A stretch of 64,000 nucleotides of DNA. Source: Morchella semilibera (Eukaryota; Ascomycota; Pezizomycetes; Pezizales; Morchellaceae). A program made the position numbers and the translations under genes. Of the stretch, positions 47,038 to 59,410 are shown piece by piece (position 1 is the first letter of the stretch; each line of letters starts with the position of its first letter). The stretch spans positions 1,546,668 to 1,610,667 of the forward strand of contig WBVU01000011.1 in the NCBI GenBank assembly GCA_009192285.1. The letters run 5' to 3'. The notes beneath the pieces were generated by a model. It saw nothing but the letters and a program-made list of their open reading frames with translations, had not been told where the DNA came from and made no database searches.

Positions 47038-49770
47038 ATGACAGATACCGTCCGAATAGTAGTCTGCGGAGATGAGGGTAATTTTCTTTCCCCCAGTGGA
47101 ACCAAAGGATTACAGACTAAAGTATCCCCACAGGCACTGGGAAATCCTCGTTGATCACCTCGCTGGTTAAAGATATCTTTGTGATGAGCAAAATTCAGCC
47201 GGTTCTCCCTGCGATTACTATCGGAGCCCCTGAAAATGTCACTACAACAATCGTTGATACCACAGGTGCGTTCTTCGGTTTTGTTTTGGTAGGGAGCGGT
47301 CAAAGAGAAGCAAAAGCTGAAGCAATTCTCTATATGAAGCCCTCCCTCATGAGCGAAATACTCTCAGTAAAGAGATACGACGGTCCAATGTTATATGCTT
47401 GGTTTACTCAGACCATTACGTCCGTCTATCTATGCCTCCCACTAATATCGAATACCTTACTGATATCCTTTAGAGCTATGAGCGGGTCTCATTATTCTGG
47501 TTGGTTTTATTCGGAACGTTTTGGTGCTTATAGCGACTTACAACTATAATCTTATTTAGGCTCCCATTTTTTCGTAGTTTAGGAGTGAACGTCCGTGGAA
47601 TTCCTCAGGTGGCCTGGAAACTAGAGCTAACGAACTAAACAGCTTCCAGTAGTGCTGTGTGCGAATAAAAGTGACCTCTCTCCAGATGTTGACCCAGAGG
47701 GGGAAATGATGCCAATAATGCTTGAATTCAAGGTTTGTGCCAATAAATCTCACTATATCGAGTTGCCTAATTAATTAATCCTACTCTAGGAAATCGACTC
47801 CTGTATCAGAGCTAGTGCAAAGGAGCAGAAAAATATTAACGAGGTTGGTTTATAACTAAAGAACAAAGAATAAAAGACGGATTGATACTAATGTCTAATA
47901 ATTGGAGTGTAGCTGTTTTACCTTTGTCAAAAGGCTGTTACCCACCCGATTGCCCCACTTTATGACACTAAAGAACAAGTATTATCTCATACCATAGATG
48001 TTTATGGGTGCCTTCTGACACTTCATCTAGAATCTCAAACCAGCCGCAACAGCGGCTCTTCAGCGTATCTTCTGTAAGTAGTGCCATCTGCCGGATGTTC
48101 GGACTCCTTATACTAAATTGCATTTGTAGTCTTGTGCGATAAGGACCAGGATGGCTTCTTGAATGATTTTGAAATCCGGGAATTTCAGGTAAATGGGACA
48201 AATCTTCGTACCGAACTAATACTAATCAATTGGATCTACTTTTACAGAAAAAATGCTTCGATAAAACTTTAACAGATGAAGAATTGGAGGAGATAAAGGC
48301 TGTGATCGGGAAAGTTTCTCCCAGTTCAGCAACCGATGAAGGAATATCAGAAAGAGGGTTTATTGTGCTTAACAAAACTTTTGCAGAGAAGGGAAGACAT
48401 GAAACAATATGGGCTATACTTCGAACTTTCAATTACACAGATAGCTTGAGTCTAAAAGATAGTTTTTTACACCCTAAGTAAGTCCCCATATATTTATAAT
48501 GACTATCTTTTTCTCGAACCCCTTAGCACATATTTAACTGTTTCAGGTTTGAAGTCCCACCCAACTCTTCTGCGGAACTATCCGCCCTAGGTTATCGCTT
48601 CTTTGTGGATCTATTCCTTCTATTCGACAAGGATAATGATGGAGGTTTGAACGGCGACGAGCTATCTGCCCTTTTTGCGCCAACCCCTGGTCTTCCAGCA
48701 TCTTGGGTTGATTCTTCGTTCCCCTCCTCTACTGTGCGGTCTGAAGCTGGCCATATAACTCTACAGGGGTGGCTGGCCCAATGGAGCATGACAACTTATC
48801 AAGATCCGAAAACGACGTTGGCCTATCTGGCATATCTCGGGTTTGAGAGTGGTGAAAAAGGAGGAACAACTGCAGCATTAAAGCTCACAAAACCAAGAAA
48901 GAAGAGGAGAAGACAGGGAAAGGTTGAAAGAAATGTGGTTTTGTGCTATGTTCTCGGGGCAAGTGGTAGCGGGAAAAGTTCGATCCTGAATGCCTTTTTG
49001 AACAAAACATTTAGCTCGACATACCACCCAACAATAAAACCACGCACAGCTGTTAATAGTGTGGAATTGCAAGGAGGAAAACAATGCTATTTAATCGTGG
49101 GTTTATTGTCATTATATATAATTCCTGATTCATCACTAATAAAACTGTAGCTTGAGGAGCTTGGGGAGCTGGAGCTAGCCATTTTGGAAAATCGGGCGAA
49201 GTTGAATGCATGCGACGTTGTCTGCTACACATATGATTCTTCAGATCCCGATAGCTTTGCACACATCGTAGACTTACGAGTAGGTTTGTAGTTTAGATAC
49301 TTTTGTCAAGACACTAACTAGTCCACAGAATCGATACCCTGAGCTTGATGAACTACCAGCGGTCTTTGCCGCTTTAAAAGCAGATCTAGACAAGACCACA
49401 CAAAGGGCAGAAATACAGCCGGATATTTACACCCGAGAAATTGGGATGCCGGCTCCACTGCACGTCAGTGCGGCATGGACATCGATTTCAGAACTTTTTG
49501 TCACGGTTTGTCTTGAAAGGATTTTGATAAGTATTGCTACTGAAACTATCTTACAGATTGCGGAGGCTGCGTTATCTCCAAATACAGCCTCTCCTCGGAC
49601 AGAGCCAGAGCCAGTTGATAAAACCAATATGTATATTGCAGTAGGGGTCACGAGTATGTTTAGTTTCTTACTTCCCCCGTTGATTCGTGTCGGGGAAATT
49701 TCTAATAGAGATGTATACAGCCTGTACTATATTGACACTCTTATTCATGTGGAGGAGATCTAACGCATGA
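47038..49770 (+). CDS. gem1: Mitochondrial Rho GTPase (Miro/Gem1)
   Basis: Sixteen exons: 47038-47077, 47134-47265, 47340-47419, 47474-47499, 47560-47590, 47643-47732, 47790-47843, 47913-47978, 48031-48073, 48130-48188, 48248-48477, 48547-49096, 49151-49279, 49329-49505, 49557-49653, 49721-49770. They sum to 618 codons (617 aa). The first GTPase domain has the P-loop GDEGTGKSS (11-19), [27 protein letters not shown] and CANKSD. EF-hands are [12 protein letters not shown] and [12 protein letters not shown]. The second GTPase P-loop is GASGSGKSS. The C-terminus is a single hydrophobic tail anchor ([16 protein letters not shown]) ending in basic RR and SNA, as for outer mitochondrial membrane proteins. 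Gem1 regulates mitochondrial shape and, in yeast, ER-mitochondria contacts. Two donors are GTCCGT rather than GTRNGT. The spliced C-terminus was preferred because read-through gives no membrane anchor. Confidence 0.93.
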
Positions 49771-51202
49771 TAAATACTTAAAAACGTCTTAAGTGCATGG
49801 TACAGAACTAAGTCAAGTCCATTCTTGATCACTAATGAGGTAAATCACGTTAAATCTTTTAGCTTGTACCTCGGTGAGTGGTCAGGAGATGTCTCACTAG
49901 ATCTCTTTCTAAATCATGTAAATTTGGAGGTCGAGGAGCAGTTATAAGTACACCTATTCTTTACACCTTAACTTCTTAACAATGCATGTAACTATAAGTG
50001 CGATAGATCTAGAGTGATCGGATGAACCTAACATAGAATTTCTGAAGATATAAGAGTCATTAGCGGGATTTCTTTTTTTTTTTGTTTACTCCATTAATTG
50101 TATGTCATTGGTGGGATGCTATATATATCTTACATGTAGCTCTCAATTTCACAGAATCACCTTGTGTCCTCCCAGATATAGATTCCTTGACCTCAATATG
50201 GCCAGGAATACCTGGTTTCCATATGTGGGTGAGCTGAAAGATAAATAAGGAATCACATACGGTACATGTAGGTAAACACCACATACAATACTTATTTGTA
50301 GGGTTGGCGAGGAATTGGTTTAAAACAGGCCTAAAATCTAGAGCATGATCTCTAGAATTCGATATCTTTTCCTTAGGGCAATGGCTATCGATCGGGTATA
50401 ACATCTAGCCATACGGTCGGTATTTGATTCAATTCAGCAGCGATAAGTGACCGCTTTTGTCGCTACATAATACAATAGTATAATGTAAACACAGGGCTTT
50501 AATAAGGCGATGTTCCAATCTCCTATAGCAGAATGGAGAGTAATTAGAACTGGGCTCGCACGTGCAGAATAAAGAGCACTACATGTACAATGTATTCATC
50601 TACGGCAAAGCAGATGACATGAGAAGCTTAGGTGTTCGGCAGAGTGCCGTTAAATTGATGTTTTGATAGCCTTTTAATGAGTGCCTAAAGTACATGTACA
50701 TATACTTACATGTAAATGGTATAAAAGTAAATGTACTTCATGAGAGTGCAATAAATTATATAAAATGAGTCGATAACCAGATACTGAATACATATATATA
50801 ACCCCTCAACATGTACTTGGGCACTCGGTAAAGATCGTGGGATCAAATAAGCTTGTACGCATTTCGACTCACAACTAACTCTCTGGGCGGTGTTGCCAGG
50901 GAGAAAACTAGCGTCTCAGAGGAACTCTGAAAGCTGTCAGGCACAATTGAGGGCTTACAGCCGCAATGCATCCCTGTTATGCACTCCACAACCCCACGAA
51001 CTAGCACGCCCAGGTAATATCAGTGAGACCACACCATCTTCTTTCCCCGACCTTTTCCCCCGACCTTTTACTCTGTTTCTCGGATTCTCTCTCTTATTTT
51101 TCTTTTCGCTCAGCCCTCATCCCATTTTATACTCCTGCTCACTAGCCTAGAATTTGATACTTGATGCTCATAAGCTATCAAACAAACCCAACGTCTAGCT
51201 AG
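49771..51202. other. Spacer upstream of creC
   Basis: About 1.4 kb without a recognisable gene. A T run lies near 50072-50082. Five TACATGTA motifs lie between about 50130 and 50715, the densest cluster in the window. The last 150 bp are pyrimidine-rich, as expected for a leader. Confidence 0.55.
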
Positions 51203-53726
51203 ATGTTCGTGTTACCTCCCCCTCCTCCGCGGTACCCAGGTACCGCTGGTGCTGGTCCATGGGGTACAGGAATTCCTGGATCTATGCCAGTGATTGAGAC
51301 AAACAATACCATATCGCATCCAAAAGGCCCCGAGCACCGATTTTCTGTTGGTGAAGGTTTGTGATGCCGCTTTAAACTCCCGGGCATAGGTCCGGACATA
51401 GGCCTCATTGATATCATCGCTAACAGGTGCAGGGGAATACGTACTGAAGGAAGACATATTCCTTGCGACCCCCCCTCCCCATCCTTCTGAAGCTCCTATC
51501 ATCAACCCAAATCCTTTGAGCACTGCGCCGCAGCCCACGGTAGCTGGTACAAAGCTCTCACTCGTGTCCCTTAAAGATCGCAGCTCACAGCAATATCCCT
51601 ACCGCAGCCAAACATTTCCCACTGGCAAAGAAAATCCAGAGAGTAGTTCAAGAACATCTGCCGAAACCGATGATCAAAGTTCTATCGGAAAGGCGGCTTC
51701 GGGGAGCAGTGCGTCTCGAAATGGGGATACCGTGATACAAATGCACCCCGAGAAATTCGGGGGAGGAAATTCATCCTTATCCCCGGTCACTGGGAAAGAT
51801 CCAGCAAAGAGAAAAAAGCCAAAAAATAATATCGCGAAAAATAACTCGTCTTTTGTCTCAAGAATCATTCCGCATGAAAATCTAGTCAAAAGACTTTCCG
51901 AGAGGAATGATGAAGACCTATTCGTTTTTGCAAACATCAATAGGGCATTCAACTGGTTAGATATGGACTCCACGAATAAGGTTCAATATTTCTATCTTAC
52001 CATAACTTTTAAAAACCCAAGGACTTATATCTTTTATTCTCTATAGCAAGAGCCCTTGTCCAAGATCCTTTTCACCAAGGCACATCCAATTTGCCATGAT
52101 GTCAACCAGATTACCAGGAGTTCCAGCCATTTAGACGTGATTATTGGTTTTTCTACTGGAGACATAATCTGGTTTGATCCAATGTCAAACAAATACGCGA
52201 GGCTGAACAAGAATGTAGATCTTCACCTTTTGGAAGGAGAGAGAACACCTGCTAACTGAATATAACTTTCACGGACTAGGGAATGATAAACTCGCATGCC
52301 GTTACTGATATCAAGTGGCTGCCGCGGTCAGAAAATCTATTTCTGGCTGCACATCAAGACGGTTCCTTGATAGTTTACGATAAAGAGAAGGAGGATGCGT
52401 TGTTTGTGCCTGAAGACACCCCAGACGCGTTTGGGGTGGCAGAAGACCCTGCGCCAACTAGTGGAACTGCGAACCTTATGAAGTACTTTGCAGTAAAAAA
52501 GTCCGTCGAATCAAAAAACCAGCGGACCAATCCTGTATCATATTGGTCAGTATCCAAGAGTGCAGTCACGGCTTTCTCCTTTTCGCCAGATTATGAACAT
52601 ATTGCAGTGGTTTCAGAAGATCAATGTTTACGGGTTATCAACTTCGTAAAAGAAAAGTAGGCCCCATAATCTTCATTGGTAAGAACATGACGTTTACATT
52701 GCGCAGGTTATTGGATGTCTATAGCAGTTACTATGGTGGCTTGATGTGCGTTTGTTGGTCTCCGGATGGAAAATACGTTGTTACTGGGGGTCAGGACGAC
52801 TTGGTTTCCATCTGGTCCTTTAACGAGCGCCGCATCGTTGCACGTTGTGAGGGACACCACTCTTGGGTTTCTAGTGTCGCATTTGACCCCTGGCTATGCG
52901 ATGACCGTACATATAGGTTTGGGAGTGTTGGCAACGATTGTAGGTTGTTATTGTGGGATTTCAGCGTTGCAATGCTTCACAAGCCAAAAGCGGTACGGCC
53001 CTTGTTTCAAATGTAACTGTGAGAGGCTAAGCCCCTCTTGCAAGAGGGGTTTTCGTCTTGACATAAAGTTCTGACGTCTGTGGCTACGATATATAGGCAG
53101 CTGCTCAGCAACACCGAGGAAGCATGTCGTCGCATAATCACCAGTATCCTGCTGGTAGGATACAGACGGATAGCTTATCAGGCAGGTTGAGATCAGATTC
53201 TAACATCGCTGCCTCAGTTCATGTTCATGATGAAAATGGCGACGGAATTTCAGTTCATGGTGTTCAGGAGCGTGCACGGACTGCCGTTCTTCCGCCGATC
53301 ATGGTAAGTCCAAGCCCTTATCTTATCGCAGGTTTTTCCGAAGTAGGCACCCGCCTCGTTGAAACTCGTCCATACGGATTGGTAGGCTCACCGCACACAG
53401 TCGAAAGTGATCGATCCGGAACATCTCACCCAAGTTATTTTCCGGGAAGACTCAATTATAACAACATGCGTAGATGGTAAGCAACCAGCCTTTCCTTAAC
53501 CTAGTAGCTCGGCTCCAAATCTGCCCTGATTAGAGCTACAGGGATCTTTGACATAAGTAACCGAACTTGTTCGCAAAGAGGAGTCCCTTAGAAGGAAGGC
53601 TAATTTTTTGCGCGATAAAAATTTTTTCTCTGTGAATTAATAGGTCACTTGAAAACCTGGAATAGACCACACATCAATCAGGATAGCAACGGCAGCGAGG
53701 CGACTCTTTCCGCCGCCGGGAGTTGA
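51203..53726 (+). CDS. creC: WD40 protein CreC (partner of the CreB deubiquitinase)
   Basis: Eight exons (51203-51356, 51427-51980, 52047-52214, 52280-52656, 52707-52992, 53097-53303, 53401-53476, 53644-53726) sum to 635 codons (634 aa). After a disordered Pro/Ser/Lys-rich N-terminus, the WD region begins near [17 protein letters not shown] and [13 protein letters not shown]. It shows the repeats [106 protein letters not shown] and [10 protein letters not shown]. The last repeat is completed by exons 7-8 ([23 protein letters not shown]). This is the CreC/WDR20 family. In Aspergillus CreC stabilises the CreB deubiquitinase in carbon catabolite repression. Exons 7 and 8 were chosen because only these joins give the conserved final WD repeat and a natural stop. 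The next gene downstream is CreD. Confidence 0.93.
53032..53049 (+). other. Perfect 18-bp palindrome plus T-run inside a creC intron
   Basis: CCCCTCTTGCAAGAGGGG followed immediately by TTTT, within the intron 52993-53096. The layout mimics an intrinsic terminator or a strong RNA hairpin, but a nuclear pol II intron has no such terminator, so its role is unknown. Confidence 0.75.
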
Positions 53727-55792
53727 TTTCGGTGTTCTTGCAATTTCTGGGTTTTTCCCCTGCTATTTTCTTCCTTATTTCAAATTTCGACCATTGGCTT
53801 TGTAGTTGTTGTTGGCTTCGTTTCGAAAAAAGAAAGTTGTTGCAATGTTGCTGCCATGTGCCCATAGCTTTTTCTAGAAAATCTGTTGCAGATTGATCGT
53901 CCCACAAAGTATATCGGCTAAAAATTACTCTATGGTGGGCAATTAATAAAATCAGATGATATGATATTGGAATCTGAGTTTGCAACGAACGAAGGGAGGG
54001 GATTTTGGACATCGCCTATCAGCTGAGTTTTGACCCATTCTCGCTGCAGAAGGGCGATCCGGCGATAGCACCTCGACCATGGGTCAAGAAGACTCAACGT
54101 CTTTGTATGGTATGGATGAAAGAGTGGCGCTAAGGATCCTAGAGTGAGAACCAAGTGAGAAAGTGGGGCTCCCTATCTGAATCAGTTTGATACTCTACGC
54201 GTGTTGCGCTACTAATAGGGACTCGTGGCTCATTCTTGGATTTCCACTTGCTGCTGCTCTGTGTTCCCAAGATAAACGCCCAGAAAAGTAACTACATGTA
54301 GTCAAGATGTCGAGTGTGGGGGTCACAGATGCCGATGGAGGGTCAGATGTGGTAAACTTTTGCGTGGGCAGACAACCGCAGGAACAGGTAGGGTGAGGAA
54401 AGAGACCCACCTGGGCCCTTTGTTAACAATTCTAGGAAACATTAGGCTGAATCTGTGAAGGTGGAATGAATGTGTAACTGAGATATATATCTTAATTGGA
54501 GCATGCTCACTCTAGGGACCAGGTACTTTGTGGTGCGTATACTCACAAGTAAGAAGTAAAGTGCTACTACTACTACTACTACTTACAGTAGGTACATGTA
54601 CTTGTAGACTTACTCACGATGGGGGGTGGGGGCTCTGAAGATACAAACAATAGCATGTGCTGTGTGCTACTATTCTACCTACCTACATTAACATACTACA
54701 TGTAGGTACTGTACTCTTCAATGTGGCTGTCTAATACTCTAGAGTAGGTACATGTATGTGGGCGCAGGTGTATCAGATGCATGAGCCCGGGGGATATTCC
54801 GAGAGGGAAAGATGGTGCCTGGCGTGTGCCTTACATGCGCGTAGGCAGGGGAGCAAGACTTTGGGCACAGCCAACGGGATATTCTTGCTGAGAGAGATGA
54901 GGATGAATCTCATCCTATGATTCCTTATCCCACCGTCAAACACCCTTGGACCCCTTATAGAAGGCGTTGAAGCTTGATGTATGTATCTACCTACATACTT
55001 CGATGCGGCAGTAGGGGCGGCAACTAGACAACTTTATTCCTAGGGTTGTGCCTTGGAAGCCTTGGACTTTCCTGCCCTGATGTCTTCCGGAAGGGTAAGG
55101 GCTATTTATTACTGTTACATACACTCGTCAATTAACAAGATCAGCGTTGCCGGAGCTAGATCCCGGGCGGCGGCGGCGGCGCGTCACTTGCTTGGAGGCT
55201 GGGATATTCTTTCATGTATTCTTTGTTGCTGGCACGAACTGGCGTTGGTGGAGCCCTACTCTAAGCAAAGTGAAGGTCGAAGAGTGGGATCGCGGACAAC
55301 GGACGGCGAAGTGCGATGATACCAGTCGATAGTACGATACGTACCTACATGTACTTACTGTCAAAGGGCTCGTGCGATAACTGCAGGGGCGGTTATGGAG
55401 GAAGACGGAGAGTCTCCCTCATGGGCGGGCCGGGGGTTTATGAAGAGGGTCCCGCACTGCCCGTCCGTTTATTTTTCTTCCGTGCAGTTTCGACCAGATC
55501 TTCCATCCCATGATAGATAGCCTCCTTCTCCTCCGTGCGTACGGCAATTTATTCACGCATTCGTCCCAACACAGGCTGCTCAGCTGAACCTCCTCCCACT
55601 CGCTCTGCTGCAGAAGAATTACTAGCTACATTGCAAGTCGAACAGGGCCTGTGTTCCTTCAAAAGCCCCGCCGAACCCACTGCCTATCCAGTTTTTTTTT
55701 TTTCCTCTCTGAGACCTACTAATTAAGCTGTCCCAATAATCCTGTTGACTCAACCACTGATATTCGTGCGCCCTCAAAAATACACTTTCAAC
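53727..55792. promoter_or_regulatory. creC-creD intergenic region
   Basis: About 2.1 kb between two genes on the same strand. It holds (CTA)n at 54564-54583 and five TACATGTA motifs between 54294 and 55356, often inside CTACATGTAG or GTAGGTACATGTA. A short GGC-rich patch lies near 55167-55182, a T run near 55692-55702, and C/T-rich leader DNA runs up to the creD start. No separate gene is seen. Confidence 0.55.
54564..54583. repeat. (CTA)n microsatellite
   Basis: About seven CTA units next to TACATGTA in the creC-creD spacer. Confidence 0.9.
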
Positions 55793-58017
55793 ATGCCTCT
55801 TTTACAACGGAGCCATAGCCATACGATTCCGTATTGCGACATCAGGTATGTCTTCCTGCCCTTTTCTTTTCTTTTTCTTTTCGCTCCCGCTGCGCTATTG
55901 ATTTCGTGCACGTAAAGTCCCCTCCTAACGTGAACTTTCTATAGGCTTGACGAAGATGTAGTCGTTTTTCGAGGACCTCCATCTGAGTCCGCAGGTGCTA
56001 TACTCAAAGGCAAATTGGCCTTCTGCCTAACAGAACAGATACCTGTTCGTGGGATAACGTTGACTTTGGTTGGAATGAAGCGTCTACAGTACGTGGTGAA
56101 CCCAGAACGAAAATAATGGGGAAAAAAAAACTAACAATTTTTTTTTTTTGCGCAAACCTTAGTTGGCAAGAGAGAATGTCTACAGTGACTGGGATCACAA
56201 TGAAAACCATTAAGCACGAGGAGCTCGTCTACGAAAAGAAATGGCAGTTTTTAGAATTTGACCATAAACATGCTGTGACTCTTAGGCCAGACAACTACGA
56301 GTATGAGTTTGACGTAGCGTTACCTGGAGGTAAGCAGCCCTTTCCCTTTCGGCCATACATCCGAGCGGCAGTATTAACTAGGAATTCTTGTACCACACAG
56401 ATCTGCCCGAGTCGATCGAAGGGCTGGAGAATGCACACATATTTTATCGGCTAAAGGCAGTTATTGATAGACCGAGGTTTTCCCAGAACATTGTTGCTAA
56501 AAAGGTATGGGCTCCGCCTTAGCAACTATATAGTGTATTTTATTGACTGGGAAGTATTAGCACGTGAGGGTTGTCAGAACCCTAAATGCTGGCGCTTTGG
56601 AGTTATCACAAACCATGTCTGTGGAAAATCTCTGGCCGAACAAAGTTGAATACTCAATTAGTATTCCAAATAAAGCAGTTGTCTTTGGTAGTTCTATTCC
56701 TGTCGACATTGTTCTTGTACCGCTGCTTAAAGGCCTGTCTGTTGGTAAGGTAACATGCAGTTTAAAAGAATTGCACAATTTCTCGATACCGCACAAGGAA
56801 AACACTAGATCGGACATGAGGTCGATCATTACGCAAACCTTTGAAGGCGGTGATATGGTGCAGGAGGCGGATGAGGATGAGGATCTGGGGAGGTGGAATT
56901 TACATCAGCGCGTAGAGCTGCCGAAGACCCTTGCGCGGTGTGTGCAGGACTGTGAGGTCGACTCGATCAAAGTGCGACACAAGTAAGTACCAAAAGGGTT
57001 CGTTATTGCATAATCCGTACTGACAGTCTTTTTAGGCTCAAATTCACTATTCAACTTCATAATCCCGATGGGCACACCTCCGAGCTCCGTGCTTCGCTAC
57101 CCGTCATGTTATTTATTTCACCAAACTTACTCATGGCTGAAGATAACATCATTCATAATAATGCTTGCATGGAGGACAGCGAGGACATTCATGGAGCTTA
57201 TGCGCCTCCTCGTTATGATGACCATTACCTTGACCGGTTGTATGAAGGAATTCCTCATGATCGCTTTGAGACACCACTCCCATCTGGCGCAAACACCCCC
57301 GCAGTACTATCTCGAAACAATTCACATGAAAACCTGGCAGCTCTCTCAATGATGGACTCAGGAAGAATATCAGGGGCCGCCAGCCCATTACGAATTCCAG
57401 ATGTAAATTCTGGGAGGTGGTCTGCCAATAGATCTAGGGTAGCCACCCCAGGCTTCCCATCACCTCCGACAGCCGCCGGAGGCTTTTCCGACGCCGAGCT
57501 TATTACTAGATTAAACAACCACCACCAAGATGGTGACTACTTTTCAGGTAGAACAGGGAGATCTACGACAAGCGGACCTAGCACCAGATCTCATTCACCT
57601 GAAGACCACTCACGTGGTGAGGAGGATGATTTAGACCTCAATGAACTATCTAAAGTCCCTTCATATACCACTGCTGTGCGACAAGGCATAAAGAATCTTT
57701 CTACAAGCTCTACTCTTCCACAATATGAGAGTGGGACTAGGAGCAATCCTGAGAGTACAACAAACACTCCTAGACACAGTCCTCCTACATCGTTTACAAT
57801 GCCCGTTCCGAACTCGGGGAGGGGTGGTCACGAGGGAAGGGGGTCAAGGCTTTGGGGAAGAAGTTTAACTACAAATGACACGCATAGCACCGTTGAGGCC
57901 AATACCGGACATGGACATGGAAATGGACATAGAATTACGGGAGGGCTGGGTGGAATAAGTGCAGGTCTCGCCGATGCAGAGAGGAGGATCAGACTGCTTC
58001 AGTTGAGAGGACGATGA
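55793..58017 (+). CDS. creD: Arrestin-domain ubiquitin-ligase adaptor (CreD/Rod1 type)
   Basis: Six exons (55793-55845, 55945-56088, 56163-56329, 56401-56504, 56561-56982, 57036-58017) give 624 codons (623 aa). The arrestin N-lobe begins LDEDVVVFRGPPSESAGAIL and continues GKLAFCLTEQIPVRGITLTL, HWQERMS, KWQFLEFDH and YEYEFDVALPGDLPESIEGL. The C-lobe follows (LWPNKVEYSISIPNKAVVFG, IPVDIVLVPLLKGLSVG, FTIQLHNPDGHTSELRASLP). The tail is disordered and Ser/Thr-rich and carries a PPRY motif (from APPRYDD), a PY site for Rsp5/Nedd4-type ligases, plus a weaker LPQY. This matches CreD of Aspergillus and Rod1/Rog3 of yeast, which recruit the HECT ligase to transporters and are tuned by glucose. Each splice join restores conserved arrestin text. 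It lies directly downstream of creC on the same strand. Confidence 0.93.
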
Positions 58018-58673
58018 TACGAGGATGAATTAAGACTTGCTGGGTATATATCTTATGACTAAACAATTGCGACGGCGGAAACATTATGACGATCTTTATC
58101 CCCTTCTATTTTTGATTATGCATTTATTTGCGGTTGGTAGAGGGTTGGCGTTAGGGTTATTTTCTTTTTTTTAGACTAGATGGCATCACTTTCTTTCTAT
58201 TCCATTTCCTCCCATTAGTACCTCCCCTCATTCTGTCTCACAATTCATGTAGTTATGTATGTACATGGTATTCTGATAATACTTCAATGAACGTTTTTGG
58301 CAGTTCTAGCAGCGCAGGTTGAGTTTCGATTTCTTGCGCACTATTTTCTTACAGGTGTATCACTTTACGGGCGTACCTCGAGAAAATTGTGGTGCAAAGT
58401 TTATTAGTTTATACATACATGTACAGAGCCTAGTAGAATTATTATAGATATGGGTCTTGCATTGGCCCTTAAAGGAATTTCTGCTGTAAGCTCCATCTTT
58501 TTTTCCCCCAAATATGCAAAGCAGGTTATCACTATCATGCGTTGAGAGGCTGTGGGCTAGGGGTTGTGCGGGATTGATATGGGGTGGCCGTGGAGGAGAG
58601 GTTCCCCAGCCGCGCATGGGGGTGAGTTCAATCCCCACCCCCGGAGGACTAACTTTTTATTTTTTTATTTTAT

Positions 58674-58688
58674 CCCCCCCCCCCCCCC
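58674..58688. repeat. Poly-C tract (15 nt)
   Basis: Uninterrupted run of C after a T-rich stretch, 3' of creD. Confidence 0.9.
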
Positions 58689-59392
58689 TTTAAGGGCCTA
58701 TACTTTAAATCGATCTCAGTACTAAAGTAGGCAACCGCTTGCGGACTTTTTAAACTTTCTTGTCAACTACTAGTGGGTTTTGAAAACAGACTAGTATGCA
58801 AGCAAACTTACCAGGTTACTGGCCCGGAAGAATTTAAGCTAAATGGTTCCCAGATATTGCGTGCGGGTAAATATTTAGCCGCCATCACATTAGGTGAGGT
58901 GGGCTGATTAAGTTAGAGCACTAACCTTTACTAGATTAGCGATTTTCTGTCACACAATCAGATGCTGTAATAAATTAGCAGTAGCGATTTGCTGTGGTCT
59001 GATATGCGCGAGTGATCCAACATGAAGGGTTGGCTAATTAGTGGTCTGAGGTCCCTGCGTGACATGTATGTGGGAATAACAATACGACCTCAGACGATAG
59101 TTCTTTAGCGAGAAATGTCCTCGCTGTTCACATCATTCGATTTTGGCTGTCAAAGGCTTTATTTCCAACAGAACTTGGTATATTATATACATGTATATAT
59201 ATACGTGGCTAGCCTTGGCATTATCTACAGAGCAACCTGAAGAATTTTTGGTATCGTGAGGGTATTGTAGTAGATTATCCCATTACATACAAGGAAAGTG
59301 TACGGTATACTGTGGATAATGGGGTGACATACATTAATATATGGCCTGACTAGCCAATGAGAATCATTAGGATTCCTTTTTAGGTTTTGGGT

Positions 59393-59410
59393 TATTGTGG
59401 CGCCACAATA
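59393..59410. other. Perfect 18-bp palindrome TATTGTGGCGCCACAATA
   Basis: A gapless palindrome centred on GGCGCC in otherwise featureless DNA. It could be a dimeric protein-binding site; no other copy was noticed. Confidence 0.7.
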
